From positions 1-64,000 of the forward strand of contig JALNZE010000016.1 in assembly GCA_023229465.1 (NCBI GenBank): 64,000 bases of DNA, read 5' to 3'. The translations under genes and the position numbers were made by a program. The notes beneath the pieces are model-generated. The model was given only the letters and a program-made list of their open reading frames with translations. It did not search any database and was not told where the DNA came from. Within the stretch, counting starts at the first letter, position 1. Every line of letters starts with the position of its first letter. This document shows positions 31,098 to 39,939 of the stretch, in pieces. Source of the DNA: Chitinophagaceae bacterium. Lineage in GTDB: Bacteria > Bacteroidota > Bacteroidia > Chitinophagales > Chitinophagaceae.

Positions 31098-32531
31098 TTA
31101 CATGGCTGCTAACTGCACTTTTTGTGTGAGTTCCATCACATTTTCGCGGAAAATAGAGTCAGTATCCATCAGATCCTTAACTGTTTGGCAGGAATGGATC
31201 ACCGTGGTATGGTCGCGGCCACCAAAATGTTCACCAATGGTTTTTAGAGAGTTTTTGGTAAAGGCCTTGGCTAAATACATGGTAATCTGCCTTGCCTGAA
31301 CAATTTCGCGTTTACGGGTTTTTTGTAATAATTTATCGTACGACACGTCAAAATATTCACATACCATCTTCTGGATAGCATCAATCGTAATTTCTTTACT
31401 ACTGGTCTTCACAAAATTGCGAAGCACTTTCTTGGCCAGTTCTACATCAATTTCTTTCTTATTTAAGGAAGATTGTGCCAGTAAGGATATCAGCGCTCCT
31501 TCCAGTTCACGAACATTGGTATTAATATTATAAGCAACATATTTTACTACTTCTTTCGGCATATCCAGCCCGTCGTTCTTCATTTTCTTCTCCAATATCT
31601 CAATACGGGTTTCGTAATCAGGTATCTGCAGATCGGCACTCAGGCCCCAGCGAAAACGGCTCAATAATCTTTCCTGCATACCATCCAGGTCTTTGGGCGG
31701 CTTATCAGAAGTTAATACCAACTGTTTACCGCTTTGATGCAGGTGATTGAATATGGCAAAGAAGGCATCCTGGCTTTTTTCGGCCCGGCTAAAGAATTGT
31801 ACGTCGTCAATGATCAACACATCAATCAACTGGTAAAAATGGATAAAGTCATTGATGGCATTGTTACGGCTATGGTCCTGGAACTGGTTAATGAATTTCT
31901 CACTGCTCACATAAAGGACCACTTTCCCGGGGTGTAATCTCTTTACATCATTACCAATAGCTTGTGCCAGATGGGTTTTACCCAATCCTACTCCGCCATA
32001 AATAACCAGTGGATTAAAAGAATTGGCGCCTGGTTTTTCTGCAACAGTCTTACCCGCGCGGCGGGCCACACGGTTACAGTCGCCTTCGATAAACGAATCG
32101 AAGATGTACATATGATTCAGTTGCGGGTCTATCTGCATTTTCTTTAACCCGGGAATAACGAACGGATTCTTAACCGGATTATCAATCACCAGCGGAAAGT
32201 TCATCTCATTGTTATTGTATGTTTTCATGTTACTGGCAGGAATATCCATTGAACCATTGCGGCTATTTGAATTACCGCTATCCACCATAATACGGTATTC
32301 CAGCCTGGCTTCTTTCCCCAGTTCACGCTTTAAAGTTTTGGCTAGCAAGTTCACATAATGCTCTTCCAGGTATTCGAAAAAAAACTGGCTGGGCACCTGT
32401 ATCAATAAAACATTGCCCTTCAATTCAACCGGGTTGATTGGTTCGAACCACGTTTTAAAATGTTGCCATTCTACGATGTCTTTGATAATCTTTAAACAAT
32501 TGCTCCAGATAGATTCAGCGTTCTTAGCCAT
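31098..32531 (-). CDS. dnaA: chromosomal replication initiator DnaA
   Basis: 477 residues. Domain I (first 90), a linker with Ser/Asn, then the AAA+ domain: Walker A Tyr-Gly-Gly-Val-Gly-Leu-Gly-Lys-Thr-His near 180, Walker B Leu-Ile-Ile-Asp-Asp-Val-Gln-Phe. The C-terminal domain IV carries the DnaA signature Gly-Gly-Arg-Asp-His-Thr-Thr-Val-Ile-His-Ser that reads the DnaA box. Full length for the family. No cluster of DnaA boxes (TTATCCACA) is evident in the 140 bases upstream, so the origin is probably elsewhere, as often in Bacteroidota. No dnaN or recF neighbour is present. Confidence 0.97.
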   Translation of the reverse strand: MAKNAESIWSNCLKIIKDIVEWQHFKTWFEPINPVELKGNVLLIQVPSQFFFEYLEEHYVNLLAKTLKRELGKEARLEYRIMVDSGNSNSRNGSMDIPASNMKTYNNNEMNFPLVIDNPVKNPFVIPGLKKMQIDPQLNHMYIFDSFIEGDCNRVARRAGKTVAEKPGANSFNPLVIYGGVGLGKTHLAQAIGNDVKRLHPGKVVLYVSSEKFINQFQDHSRNNAINDFIHFYQLIDVLIIDDVQFFSRAEKSQDAFFAIFNHLHQSGKQLVLTSDKPPKDLDGMQERLLSRFRWGLSADLQIPDYETRIEILEKKMKNDGLDMPKEVVKYVAYNINTNVRELEGALISLLAQSSLNKKEIDVELAKKVLRNFVKTSSKEITIDAIQKMVCEYFDVSYDKLLQKTRKREIVQARQITMYLAKAFTKNSLKTIGEHFGGRDHTTVIHSCQTVKDLMDTDSIFRENVMELTQKVQLAAM

Positions 32532-32671
32532 ACAAAAAAAAGGATATTATAATGAGTTAGTTGTATTCTCTCTAAACCTTCAAGTTATCTCATTTTCTCC
32601 ATTTGTGGAAATGTTGAAAAAAATAATTTGGGGTTGCGAATATGTAGACTTTATGTTGAAAAAAAAATTTT

Positions 32672-33607
32672 TTATTCCCTTGTTTTTTTGCGTATAACTA
32701 CAGTATGGGCATTTGAGAGGCTTTTTTTCCGAAAACCCGTAAAATTATAGTCCAAACGACCCAATTGTATCCCTGCCCAGCCTACCTGGTTTACCACCAC
32801 TTCTCCCCCATTCCGGTTTCTATATTTACGGGGTTCGGTAAAAAACCGGTGCGTATGCCCGCCAATAATAAGGTCCAGGTCAAAAGATTCTTTGGCCAAT
32901 ATTTCATCGCTGAGCGTATCATCCTCATATTTATCGCCCAGGTGTGATAAACAGATGACCATATCGCAGCCCTTTTTCCGAAGCAATTCAGCCGTTTGAT
33001 TCGCTTTTTCAATAGGATTGAGATAAACTGTCTTCCCATATAAATTATCCGGAACCAATCCTTTCAGTTCAATACCCACCCCTAATACCCCAATTTTGAG
33101 TTCCCCTTTCTGAAATATTTTATAAGGTTGGAACATTGATTCCATGGGTGTTGCCGTAAAATCATAATTACAGACCAGTATTGGGAAACGGGCATGTTGT
33201 AATTGCAGGGCAAAATTCTCCAGGCCTGAATCAAAATCATGGTTACCCATAGTGGCAGCATCATAACCCATCATCGTCATGGCTTTAATTTCCGGTTCCC
33301 CTTTATAGGTATTAAAATAAGGGGTACCCTGAAAAATATCACCTGCATCTAATAATAAAACCTGGTCAGCTTCATTCCTGATCTCATTTATCAGCGCGGC
33401 CCTGGCTGCCACCCCACCCAATCCCTGGTTGCGGCTGCCATCCATCGGAAAGGGGTCCAGCCGGCTATGTACATCATTGGTATGTAAAATGGTGATTTGC
33501 CTGGTTACTGCCGCGGTAGCCTCAAAAGGCAATACCGTAGCTGCCGCGATCGCGGTACCGGCCATGGCGCCTTCCCTTAAAAATTTTCTTCGGTTAATCA
33601 ACAACAT
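32672..33607 (-). CDS. metallophosphatase half of a split 5'-nucleotidase, Tat-exported
   Basis: About 311 residues from the ATG at 33607. The leader Arg-Arg-Lys-Phe-Leu followed by a hydrophobic run ending Ala-Thr-Ala is a Tat signal. The calcineurin-like phosphoesterase motifs are all present: Thr-Asn-Asp-Val-His, Asp-Ala-Gly-Asp, Gly-Asn-His-Asp-Phe-Asp, and Gly-Gly-His-Thr-His. Together with the next gene it makes the two domains that UshA-type 5'-nucleotidases hold in one chain. The start overlaps the upstream gene's end by 14 bases. Confidence 0.88.
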   Translation of the reverse strand: MLLINRRKFLREGAMAGTAIAAATVLPFEATAAVTRQITILHTNDVHSRLDPFPMDGSRNQGLGGVAARAALINEIRNEADQVLLLDAGDIFQGTPYFNTYKGEPEIKAMTMMGYDAATMGNHDFDSGLENFALQLQHARFPILVCNYDFTATPMESMFQPYKIFQKGELKIGVLGVGIELKGLVPDNLYGKTVYLNPIEKANQTAELLRKKGCDMVICLSHLGDKYEDDTLSDEILAKESFDLDLIIGGHTHRFFTEPRKYRNRNGGEVVVNQVGWAGIQLGRLDYNFTGFRKKSLSNAHTVVIRKKTRE

Positions 33608-34340
33608 ATACAACCCGGTTTTCGATGGTATAATCAACAGGTATGCCCTGTTTGGTAAATGTGGTAACATAATCAATCAGCGCATCCCGCATTAAATATC
33701 CCTTGTCTTGCTTTGGTATGCGCCGAAGCATCTCACAATCACTCCCGCCATTGGCCACATAATCAGAATTGGCAATAATATAGGTTGCTTCCGGATCAAT
33801 GGCCTTACCGCCTATCTGCACCTGTATCGCTTTCTTATTTTTGATACCCATGGTTACCCCAACAGAAACCGGCCAGCCGCCATCAGCGGCCGTCTTATCA
33901 AGGAATTGCTGTAAAATGGATCCTTTCAGTTCCTGCAATACCACCAGGTTATCGAAGGGCATCAATTCAAATATTTTTCCTACCGTAATATTTCCTTTGG
34001 ATATGTAAGAACGGATGCCTCCCTGGTTTACAAAACCGGCATCTACTTTTTTACCGAATTTTTTTTCCGCCATCAGCTTTATCGCATCGGCCATAAAATT
34101 ACCTAAGCCACTTTCAGGTTGTTTCGCAAATAAATTGCTGTTTGAAAAACCAATCACCTTATTCATGGTTATATTGAGGGTGGCCGCATAAGGTTGCAAC
34201 ATTTTAACTAAAGAAGAATCAGCCGCTGCACTTTTTTCAATCCGGTAACCCTCGTAAGTAAGTGTGGTTGCCTGGTAACTGGTGCCGCAGGAAACAGCAA
34301 AAAAAATGATGAGTAGCGTATATGGTGAATTCCTGCGCAT
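33594..34340 (-). CDS. 5'-nucleotidase C-terminal domain lipoprotein
   Basis: 248 residues. Lipobox Ala-Val-Ser-Cys at 15 to 18. The rest is the 5'-nucleotidase C-terminal domain, which binds the nucleotide base: Asn-Phe-Met-Ala-Asp-Ala, Asn-Gln-Gly-Gly-Ile-Arg, and Ala-Asn-Ser-Asp-Tyr-Val-Ala-Asn-Gly-Gly-Ser-Asp. It is translated before the metallophosphatase, with overlap. Two separate chains for the two domains is a layout seen in Bacteroidota. Likely scavenges nucleotides outside the cytoplasm. Confidence 0.87.
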   Translation of the reverse strand: MRRNSPYTLLIIFFAVSCGTSYQATTLTYEGYRIEKSAAADSSLVKMLQPYAATLNITMNKVIGFSNSNLFAKQPESGLGNFMADAIKLMAEKKFGKKVDAGFVNQGGIRSYISKGNITVGKIFELMPFDNLVVLQELKGSILQQFLDKTAADGGWPVSVGVTMGIKNKKAIQVQIGGKAIDPEATYIIANSDYVANGGSDCEMLRRIPKQDKGYLMRDALIDYVTTFTKQGIPVDYTIENRVVYVVD

Positions 34341-34453
34341 AGTTGACTTTACTGGCTAATTGAAAGATACAATAATAATCAGCCTGGAAATATTTATTTT
34401 AGCCCCCAACAGGATTTTTAATGCTATTTTTGAACACTTTAAATAAATGAAAT

Positions 34454-34831
34454 ATGTCGTACGAAATTGTTGGCAAACTGGTAGCTGTTTTTGATATCGT
34501 TCAACGCACAGAAACCTTTAAAACACGTGAATTTGTGATTGAGAAAACCGAAGATATTGGGGGCAGGGTAATTACCAACTTTGTTAAGTTTCAATGTGTG
34601 CAGGATAAAACCGCTATGCCCGATCGGTATGCCATTGGGGATGAGGTAAAAGTGCAGTTCAACATCAAGGGAACCAAATGGGTGAAAGAAGGAAGAGAGA
34701 ACTATATTACCAACCTTGACGCATGGCGGATGGAAACCGTTAAAATAGGACAAACCGGTAGCGGAGGCGATACCACTAATTATACGGATATGCCACCGGC
34801 AGCTGATGCGGTGGATGATTTGCCATTTTAG
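34454..34831 (+). CDS. DUF3127 protein, OB-fold-like
   Basis: 125 residues. The pattern Gly-Lys-Leu-Val-Ala-Val-Phe-Asp...Thr-Phe-Lys-Thr-Arg-Glu-Phe-Val-Ile-Glu, then Gly-Asp-Glu-Val-Lys-Val-Gln-Phe-Asn-Ile-Lys-Gly, is that of the DUF3127 family, small Bacteroidota proteins with a single-strand-binding-like fold. Role unknown. The acidic tail Asp-Asp-Leu-Pro-Phe resembles the partner-binding tip of SSB proteins, which supports a DNA-related job. It starts a rightward pair with the FAD dehydrogenase, 47 bases apart. Confidence 0.85.
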   Translation: MSYEIVGKLVAVFDIVQRTETFKTREFVIEKTEDIGGRVITNFVKFQCVQDKTAMPDRYAIGDEVKVQFNIKGTKWVKEGRENYITNLDAWRMETVKIGQTGSGGDTTNYTDMPPAADAVDDLPF

Positions 34832-34878
34832 TTCTTAACCCTTCCTTCCAACTGCTTTTTAGGATAAGCCCTAACAGT

Positions 34879-36459
34879 ATGCAAAAAGATATTTCGCTAA
34901 AACTCACACCCGGTGAAGCGGCTGATGATATGGCTATCAAACAATTGATTGCCCAGTCTCTGGGCAGCAAGGAATCAGCCATTACCGGTTTTTACCGGCT
35001 AAAACAATCGATCGATGCGCGCGGCAAACAGGTATGGATTAATCTTTCCGTAAAAGCCTTTATGGAAGAGCCTTTTCATCAAAGAGATTTTTCTCCGGTA
35101 CATTTCAGGGAAGTAAGCAAATCAAAAACCCGGGTAATTATTATTGGCGCCGGTCCTGCCGGACTCTTTGCAGCCTTAAAATTGATGGAAGCCGGTATTC
35201 AGCCAATCGTACTGGAGAGGGGCAAAGATGTTAGGGCCCGCCGGCGCGATCTGGCCATACTTAATAAAGAAGGTATTGTTAACCCGGAAAGTAATTATTG
35301 TTTTGGTGAGGGAGGCGCCGGTACTTATAGTGATGGAAAATTATATACCAGGAGCAGTAAGCGGGGAGATATTCAACGCATCCTGCAAATTCTTCATCAA
35401 TTTGGCGCACAGGAGGGTATACTTTACGAAGCACATCCGCATATTGGCACTAATAAATTACCAGAAATTATAACGGCTATCCGCGAACAGATCTTACAAA
35501 GCGGTGGACTATTTTTATTTAAGAAAAAAGTAATTGATTTTTTGATCAAGGATGGTACCCTGAAAGGGGTAACCACCGCGGATGGTGATACTATTTACGC
35601 GGATGCCGCTATTGTTGCTACCGGGCATTCGGCCAGGGATATTTTTCATTTATTTGATGCAAAGAAATTACAGATAGAAGCCAAGCCCTTTGCACTGGGC
35701 GTAAGAATAGAGCATCCGCAAACCCTTATCGATTCTATACAATACCATTGCCTGGTACGCGATGGGCATCTGCCACCCGCATCCTATGGGTTGGCAGAGC
35801 AGGTTGATGAACGGGGGGTATTCAGTTTTTGTATGTGCCCGGGTGGCATCATTGCCCCTGCTGCCACCCAGCCAAAAGAATTGGTGGTAAATGGATGGAG
35901 CCCCAGTAAACGAAACAATCCCTTTGCCAATAGTGGTATGGTGGTTCAGGTTACTGTAGCAGATGCCTTACACTATTTTGAGAAAGACAAAACCATCAAA
36001 AAAGATTCCCCCTTTCTGTTGATGCATTTTCAACAGGCTGTGGAACAATCCGCTTTTGCAGCAGGCGGGGGGCGCCTGGTAGCGCCTGCACAAAGAATGA
36101 TCGATTTTTGTGAGAACAAAAATTCTACCGATCTGCCTGCCTGCAGTTATTTGCCCGGCATCAAATCAGTTGATATGGGTTCTGTTTTGCCTGGATTTAT
36201 TGCCAATAGTCTGCGTAAAGGCTTTATGGCTTTTGGGAAAAAAATGAGGGGATACTATACCAATGAAGCGATTGTGGTAGCCACAGAAAGTCGAACCTCC
36301 TCACCCATTCGAATACCCAGGGATACCATTAATTTGGTACACCCGCAGGTAAATAACCTGTATCCCTGTGGAGAAGGGGCAGGGTATGCCGGTGGTATTG
36401 TAAGCGCCGCGATGGATGGAGAAAGAGTAGCAGACAGTATTATACAAAAATACCTATAA
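34879..36459 (+). CDS. FAD-dependent dehydrogenase (COG2509 type)
   Basis: 526 residues. After an N-terminal region of about 85 residues comes the dinucleotide-binding motif Ile-Ile-Gly-Ala-Gly-Pro-Ala-Gly-Leu-Phe-Ala-Ala, then Leu-Glu-Arg-Gly-Lys-Asp-Val, and near the end Gly-Glu-Gly-Ala-Gly-Tyr-Ala-Gly-Gly-Ile. This is the large family of uncharacterised FAD-dependent dehydrogenases. The substrate is unknown. Its 3' end overlaps the convergent NarL-type regulator by six bases. Confidence 0.88.
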   Translation: MQKDISLKLTPGEAADDMAIKQLIAQSLGSKESAITGFYRLKQSIDARGKQVWINLSVKAFMEEPFHQRDFSPVHFREVSKSKTRVIIIGAGPAGLFAALKLMEAGIQPIVLERGKDVRARRRDLAILNKEGIVNPESNYCFGEGGAGTYSDGKLYTRSSKRGDIQRILQILHQFGAQEGILYEAHPHIGTNKLPEIITAIREQILQSGGLFLFKKKVIDFLIKDGTLKGVTTADGDTIYADAAIVATGHSARDIFHLFDAKKLQIEAKPFALGVRIEHPQTLIDSIQYHCLVRDGHLPPASYGLAEQVDERGVFSFCMCPGGIIAPAATQPKELVVNGWSPSKRNNPFANSGMVVQVTVADALHYFEKDKTIKKDSPFLLMHFQQAVEQSAFAAGGGRLVAPAQRMIDFCENKNSTDLPACSYLPGIKSVDMGSVLPGFIANSLRKGFMAFGKKMRGYYTNEAIVVATESRTSSPIRIPRDTINLVHPQVNNLYPCGEGAGYAGGIVSAAMDGERVADSIIQKYL

Positions 36460-37095
36460 CTGAACCAGCTCATTTTTGATGGCATATAATGCGATGCCCA
36501 TTCTGGAATTTACATGTAATTTTTTAAATAGTGAATCACGGTAACCGTCAATGGTTCTCGGACTAACCCGCATTTCCTCGGCAATTTCTTTATGGCATTT
36601 TTCGGTACAGGCCCATCTAAAAAAAATAAGCTCCTGCTCACTAAACATTATTTTAGGCATAGCTGAATCCTCTCCGTCGCCGGCTTTCATTTTTGGGGTA
36701 ATCAATTCATTGTAATAAAATCCTTTGTCATACACCTGGTGCAAAGCGGCCCGCAGTTCATCCGGCTCACAATCTTTAAGCATATACCCACGGGCGCCAT
36801 TCTTAAGCATCCGGATAATGATAAAATCATTCTTGATCATACTTAAGGCAACTACTTTTATGGCCGGATGGTGTTGTTTGAGCCACCAGGCAGTTGCTAC
36901 CCCATCCATAACCGGCATAGTAATATCCAGTAAAACAATATCAGGAATAGGTTTAACTTTTAATTGATCAATTAATTCGCTCCCGTTACCTGCCTCAAGA
37001 ATAATTTCAAAATCTGCCAGCATTTCAATCAATATCCCCAGGCTTTTGCGAAAAATTACATGATCATCAACCAAAGCAATTTTAATTTTCTTCAT
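36454..37095 (-). CDS. NarL/FixJ-type response regulator
   Basis: About 213 residues from the ATG at 37095, where the receiver strand begins Met-Lys-Lys-Ile-Lys-Ile-Ala-Leu-Val-Asp-Asp. Phosphorylated Asp lies in Ile-Val-Leu-Leu-Asp-Ile-Thr-Met-Pro. C-terminal LuxR-type HTH: His-Lys-Glu-Ile-Ala-Glu-Glu-Met-Arg-Val-Ser-Pro-Arg-Thr-Ile. It overlaps its kinase gene by 14 bases, so the pair is translated together. Targets unknown. Confidence 0.92.
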   Translation of the reverse strand: MKKIKIALVDDHVIFRKSLGILIEMLADFEIILEAGNGSELIDQLKVKPIPDIVLLDITMPVMDGVATAWWLKQHHPAIKVVALSMIKNDFIIIRMLKNGARGYMLKDCEPDELRAALHQVYDKGFYYNELITPKMKAGDGEDSAMPKIMFSEQELIFFRWACTEKCHKEIAEEMRVSPRTIDGYRDSLFKKLHVNSRMGIALYAIKNELVQL

Positions 37096-37870
37096 TTTGC
37101 CTGAATACAAGTTTAACAATAGTGCCCGATTCTTTGTTACTTTGGATAGTAACAACTGCCCCAATCATAGTTGCCCTTTGCCGGATACTGCTCAACCCTA
37201 TACCGGGCTTAAAATCCGGATGGGTACTATCAAATCCTTTCCCATTGTCCCGCAGTATGATGTTAATATCGTCATTTTCTTTTACAATTTGCACAGACAC
37301 ATGGTCTGCTGCCGAATGTTTAACCACATTGTGTAATATTTCCTGCACCATCCGGTGCAGGAAAATGACCTTGCTTTTATCGATAGATAAACTATCCAGT
37401 TCAGAATTAAATGACGTAGTGAACATACCGGTTTTTTCTAATTGTTGCAACTGGTGCTGAATAGCAACCAAAAAACCTTCTTCCACCAGCCGGTCCGCAT
37501 AATACCCAGCACTCAGATCCCGTAATTCTGAAATAGCGCTGGTTACCATCGTCTTGATGGTATGTAGTTTCTCATCACTTTCATTTTCAAAAGTAAGTAT
37601 GTTCAGATTAAGTTTAACGAGGCTCAGTATCTGCCCAACATTATCATGTATTTCCTGGCTTACGGTTCTAAAAGTATGCTCCTGCATTTCCAGTTGTGCC
37701 TGCAAAAGTTCCTGTTTATATTGCGCCTCACGAATTTTTTTCTCAATCAGTATTTTTCGTTTTCTTTTCACAAAATTGATTACAACAAGAAATGTAATCA
37801 GTCCGAAAAGTAACACAAAAAAAGTGCCGATCAGGATGGCTATGATAAAGTCCTCTTTTTCTCTTTGCAT
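37082..37870 (-). CDS. NarX/DesK-type sensor histidine kinase (HisKA_3)
   Basis: About 262 residues from the Met at 37870. One membrane helix near 10 to 34, a coiled coil, then Val-Ser-Gln-Glu-Ile-His-Asp-Asn-Val-Gly-Gln with the phosphorylated His, and an ATPase domain with Glu-Ile-Leu-His-Asn-Val-Val-Lys-His and Asp-Asn-Gly-Lys-Gly-Phe-Asp. It has no extracytoplasmic sensor domain; the neighbouring membrane protein may supply one. It overlaps that gene's end by about 30 bases and the regulator gene by 14. Confidence 0.9.
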   Translation of the reverse strand: MQREKEDFIIAILIGTFFVLLFGLITFLVVINFVKRKRKILIEKKIREAQYKQELLQAQLEMQEHTFRTVSQEIHDNVGQILSLVKLNLNILTFENESDEKLHTIKTMVTSAISELRDLSAGYYADRLVEEGFLVAIQHQLQQLEKTGMFTTSFNSELDSLSIDKSKVIFLHRMVQEILHNVVKHSAADHVSVQIVKENDDINIILRDNGKGFDSTHPDFKPGIGLSSIRQRATMIGAVVTIQSNKESGTIVKLVFRQNEEN

Positions 37871-38478
37871 AGAATAATACTTATAGAAATACATAAATAT
37901 AATATAACGCTTAATATTCTGGTGGTTACACTATACAACTTAACCCCAAATATGGATAGGTCATTTTTGAGAATAAAATCATATAAAGACAAGGAAATAC
38001 TTACGCCGGAATAGAATAAACAAACGCCTACGGCAATCCAGAAACCCGGTTCCGCAAATAACAGCGCATCATCATCATCGGCAAATCTTTCATAGAGGTA
38101 TGCCAGTGAAATGGTTGCCAAAAAAAAGCCTGTAATAATGATATTTGGAATAAAATAGGAAAAGTCTTTCCCGTAGAAAATAAAGCAGATAAAATAGCCG
38201 GCAACACTTACGGGAATAAAAAATAAAATCAGTTTTTTTAAGAGCCTCTTACGGGTTAACTGATAAAAAATATACCCATAAAAAACAGATTCAAGAATTC
38301 CAATCAGGTAATTAACAATCACGGTTATATTTAAAAAATTTTCAACTAATTCTCCAATAAAAACAAATCCCAGGAATGGCAGGAACCATTTCATGAAAGA
38401 TTTTTTCAGGCAGGGGTAATAGTAAATGGCGACTATAAAGCCAAGTAATTCAAACAGGTTATGAATATAAGTTAGCAT
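37840..38478 (-). CDS. six/seven-helix membrane protein linked to a two-component pair
   Basis: 212 residues, almost all hydrophobic, with six to seven membrane helices, and a basic tail Lys-Glu-Lys-Lys-Arg. No family recognised. The gene overlaps the kinase start, forming a three-gene unit. This suggests it acts as the membrane sensor for a kinase that has none. The inference is from position alone. Confidence 0.65.
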   Translation of the reverse strand: MLTYIHNLFELLGFIVAIYYYPCLKKSFMKWFLPFLGFVFIGELVENFLNITVIVNYLIGILESVFYGYIFYQLTRKRLLKKLILFFIPVSVAGYFICFIFYGKDFSYFIPNIIITGFFLATISLAYLYERFADDDDALLFAEPGFWIAVGVCLFYSGVSISLSLYDFILKNDLSIFGVKLYSVTTRILSVILYLCISISIILCKEKKRTLS

Positions 38479-38550
38479 GGATCGTTCTTCAGAACAGTTT
38501 TTGTATTAATAAATAGCATGGGCCATTTCTCCATCCAGTTCCGAAAATAA

Positions 38551-38580
38551 AAAAACGATTGCTAACCAGCAACCGTTTTT
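38551..38580. terminator. bidirectional terminator
   Basis: Stem arms AAAAACGATTGCT/AGCAACCGTTTTT (one mismatch) with a four-base loop and A/T runs on both sides. It lies directly after the stop of the 71-residue reading frame (minus strand) and in front of the membrane protein gene. Confidence 0.8.
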
Positions 38581-38794
38581 ACACCCTATTTTTAAGAACC
38601 TGAAAATAGTATTCTCCTTCTTTATTTTCCGTCTTTTTAGAAAGTAACTGCTTGTTTTCCAGTAGTTTATTCTCTTTACATGCGGTCAGTTCATTGATTA
38701 ACCGGGCCTGTTCCGCATCGTTCCAGTTGGGGTAAGGAAACCCCAACCTCCCAAGCTTACCGGCATTATTACCCAACCAATCGTTACTGAACAA
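38579..38794 (-). CDS. short reading frame, 71 residues, possible gene remnant
   Basis: The frame starts with TTG and is preceded by an in-frame TAA only 21 bases upstream. It reads Leu-Gly-Arg-Leu-Gly-Phe-Pro-Tyr-Pro-Asn-Trp-Asn-Asp-Ala-Glu-Gln, then a charged helical tail. No leader and no known domain. The strong terminator right at its end shows a gene once ended here, so this may be the C-terminal remainder of a larger one. It could also be a small intact gene. Confidence 0.35.
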   Translation of the reverse strand: MFSNDWLGNNAGKLGRLGFPYPNWNDAEQARLINELTACKENKLLENKQLLSKKTENKEGEYYFQVLKNRV

Positions 38795-38963
38795 TGCCTG
38801 ATAAACCCCCTTTTAGTGCATTTTTATACATGAAAGGCAAATCTATCCATTTCGTTGGCCCCGTTTGTACTAAACAGGTGAATACGACCACTCATTTACC
38901 GGCACTAAAAAATATTACCCCGAAATCAGCCGGTAACTTACATTTGATAACAACCTTAGCCTT

Positions 38964-39902
38964 ATGAGTACCATTCTTGCACTGCAGAACCTGAAAAAAT
39001 ATTATGCCACCCAGAAAGCGGTGGATGATATCAGTTTTTCCATCAACCAGGGCAGTATTTTTGGTTTACTGGGCCCTAACGGCGCCGGCAAAACCACTTT
39101 GCTGCGCATGATTACCGGCATATTTTACCCGGATAGCGGTCATATCCAGTTTGATGGTAAAACTTTTGATCCCTCCAACGATATTGTAAAGATTGGCTAT
39201 ATGCCCGAGGAGCGGGGCCTGTATAAAAAAATGAAGATTGGCGAGCAGGCATTATACCTGGCACAACTAAAAGGGTTGAGCAGGAGCGATGCCATGGCAA
39301 AGATTAAATTCTGGTTCCATCGACTGGAAATGGAAAGCTGGTGGAACAAGAAAGTAGAGGACCTGAGTAAGGGTATGAGCCAGAAACTCCAGTTTGTGAT
39401 CACTGTATTACATGAACCTAAGCTGATTATTCTGGATGAACCCTTTAGCGGACTGGACCCGTTGAATGCCAGCCTGATTAAGGATGAAATTTATGGCCTT
39501 GCCCAGAGAGGCAGCACCATTATCTTCAGTACACACCGCATGGAACAGGTAGAAGAGATCTGTGACCATATTGTGCTGATGAACCTCGGGCAAAAAGTAT
39601 TAGACGGCACGGTTGCCGATATTAAACAACAATTCAAGGAAAACAAATTCGGCATCAGGCTTAGCGAGGTACCTGCCAACCTTAATAGCCCTTTCTTTGA
39701 CATTGCCGATCAAAAAGCGAATGTGTTAACGGTTAGAATTAAAGATGGTTACCGGAGTAATGATGTGTTGCAATATTTTTTACAACAAAACCTGAACATA
39801 GAATCGTTCAATGAAATATTACCATCACTCAATGAAATATTTATCAACCTGGTAGAAGGCACAAAAGCCACTACCAGGGCCTTTCAGCCGGTAAACGATT
39901 AA
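38964..39902 (+). CDS. ABC transporter ATP-binding protein (NatA-like)
   Basis: 312 residues. Walker A Gly-Pro-Asn-Gly-Ala-Gly-Lys-Thr-Thr near 38 to 46, signature Leu-Ser-Lys-Gly-Met-Ser-Gln-Lys near 138, Walker B Leu-Ile-Ile-Leu-Asp-Glu-Pro, and switch His in Ser-Thr-His-Arg-Met. The C-terminal extension matches NatA-type ATPases. It pairs with the permease 37 bases on. Substrate unknown: sodium or drug export are the best studied for this type. Confidence 0.93.
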   Translation: MSTILALQNLKKYYATQKAVDDISFSINQGSIFGLLGPNGAGKTTLLRMITGIFYPDSGHIQFDGKTFDPSNDIVKIGYMPEERGLYKKMKIGEQALYLAQLKGLSRSDAMAKIKFWFHRLEMESWWNKKVEDLSKGMSQKLQFVITVLHEPKLIILDEPFSGLDPLNASLIKDEIYGLAQRGSTIIFSTHRMEQVEEICDHIVLMNLGQKVLDGTVADIKQQFKENKFGIRLSEVPANLNSPFFDIADQKANVLTVRIKDGYRSNDVLQYFLQQNLNIESFNEILPSLNEIFINLVEGTKATTRAFQPVND

Positions 39903-39939
39903 TCAACCGAACACCCAAATTACTATCAAACTGTTTTTT

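Noticed and set aside
32532..32671. Chromosome origin upstream of dnaA
   Set aside because: Only one weak TTTGTGGAAA-like match; no cluster of DnaA boxes and no clear unwinding element.
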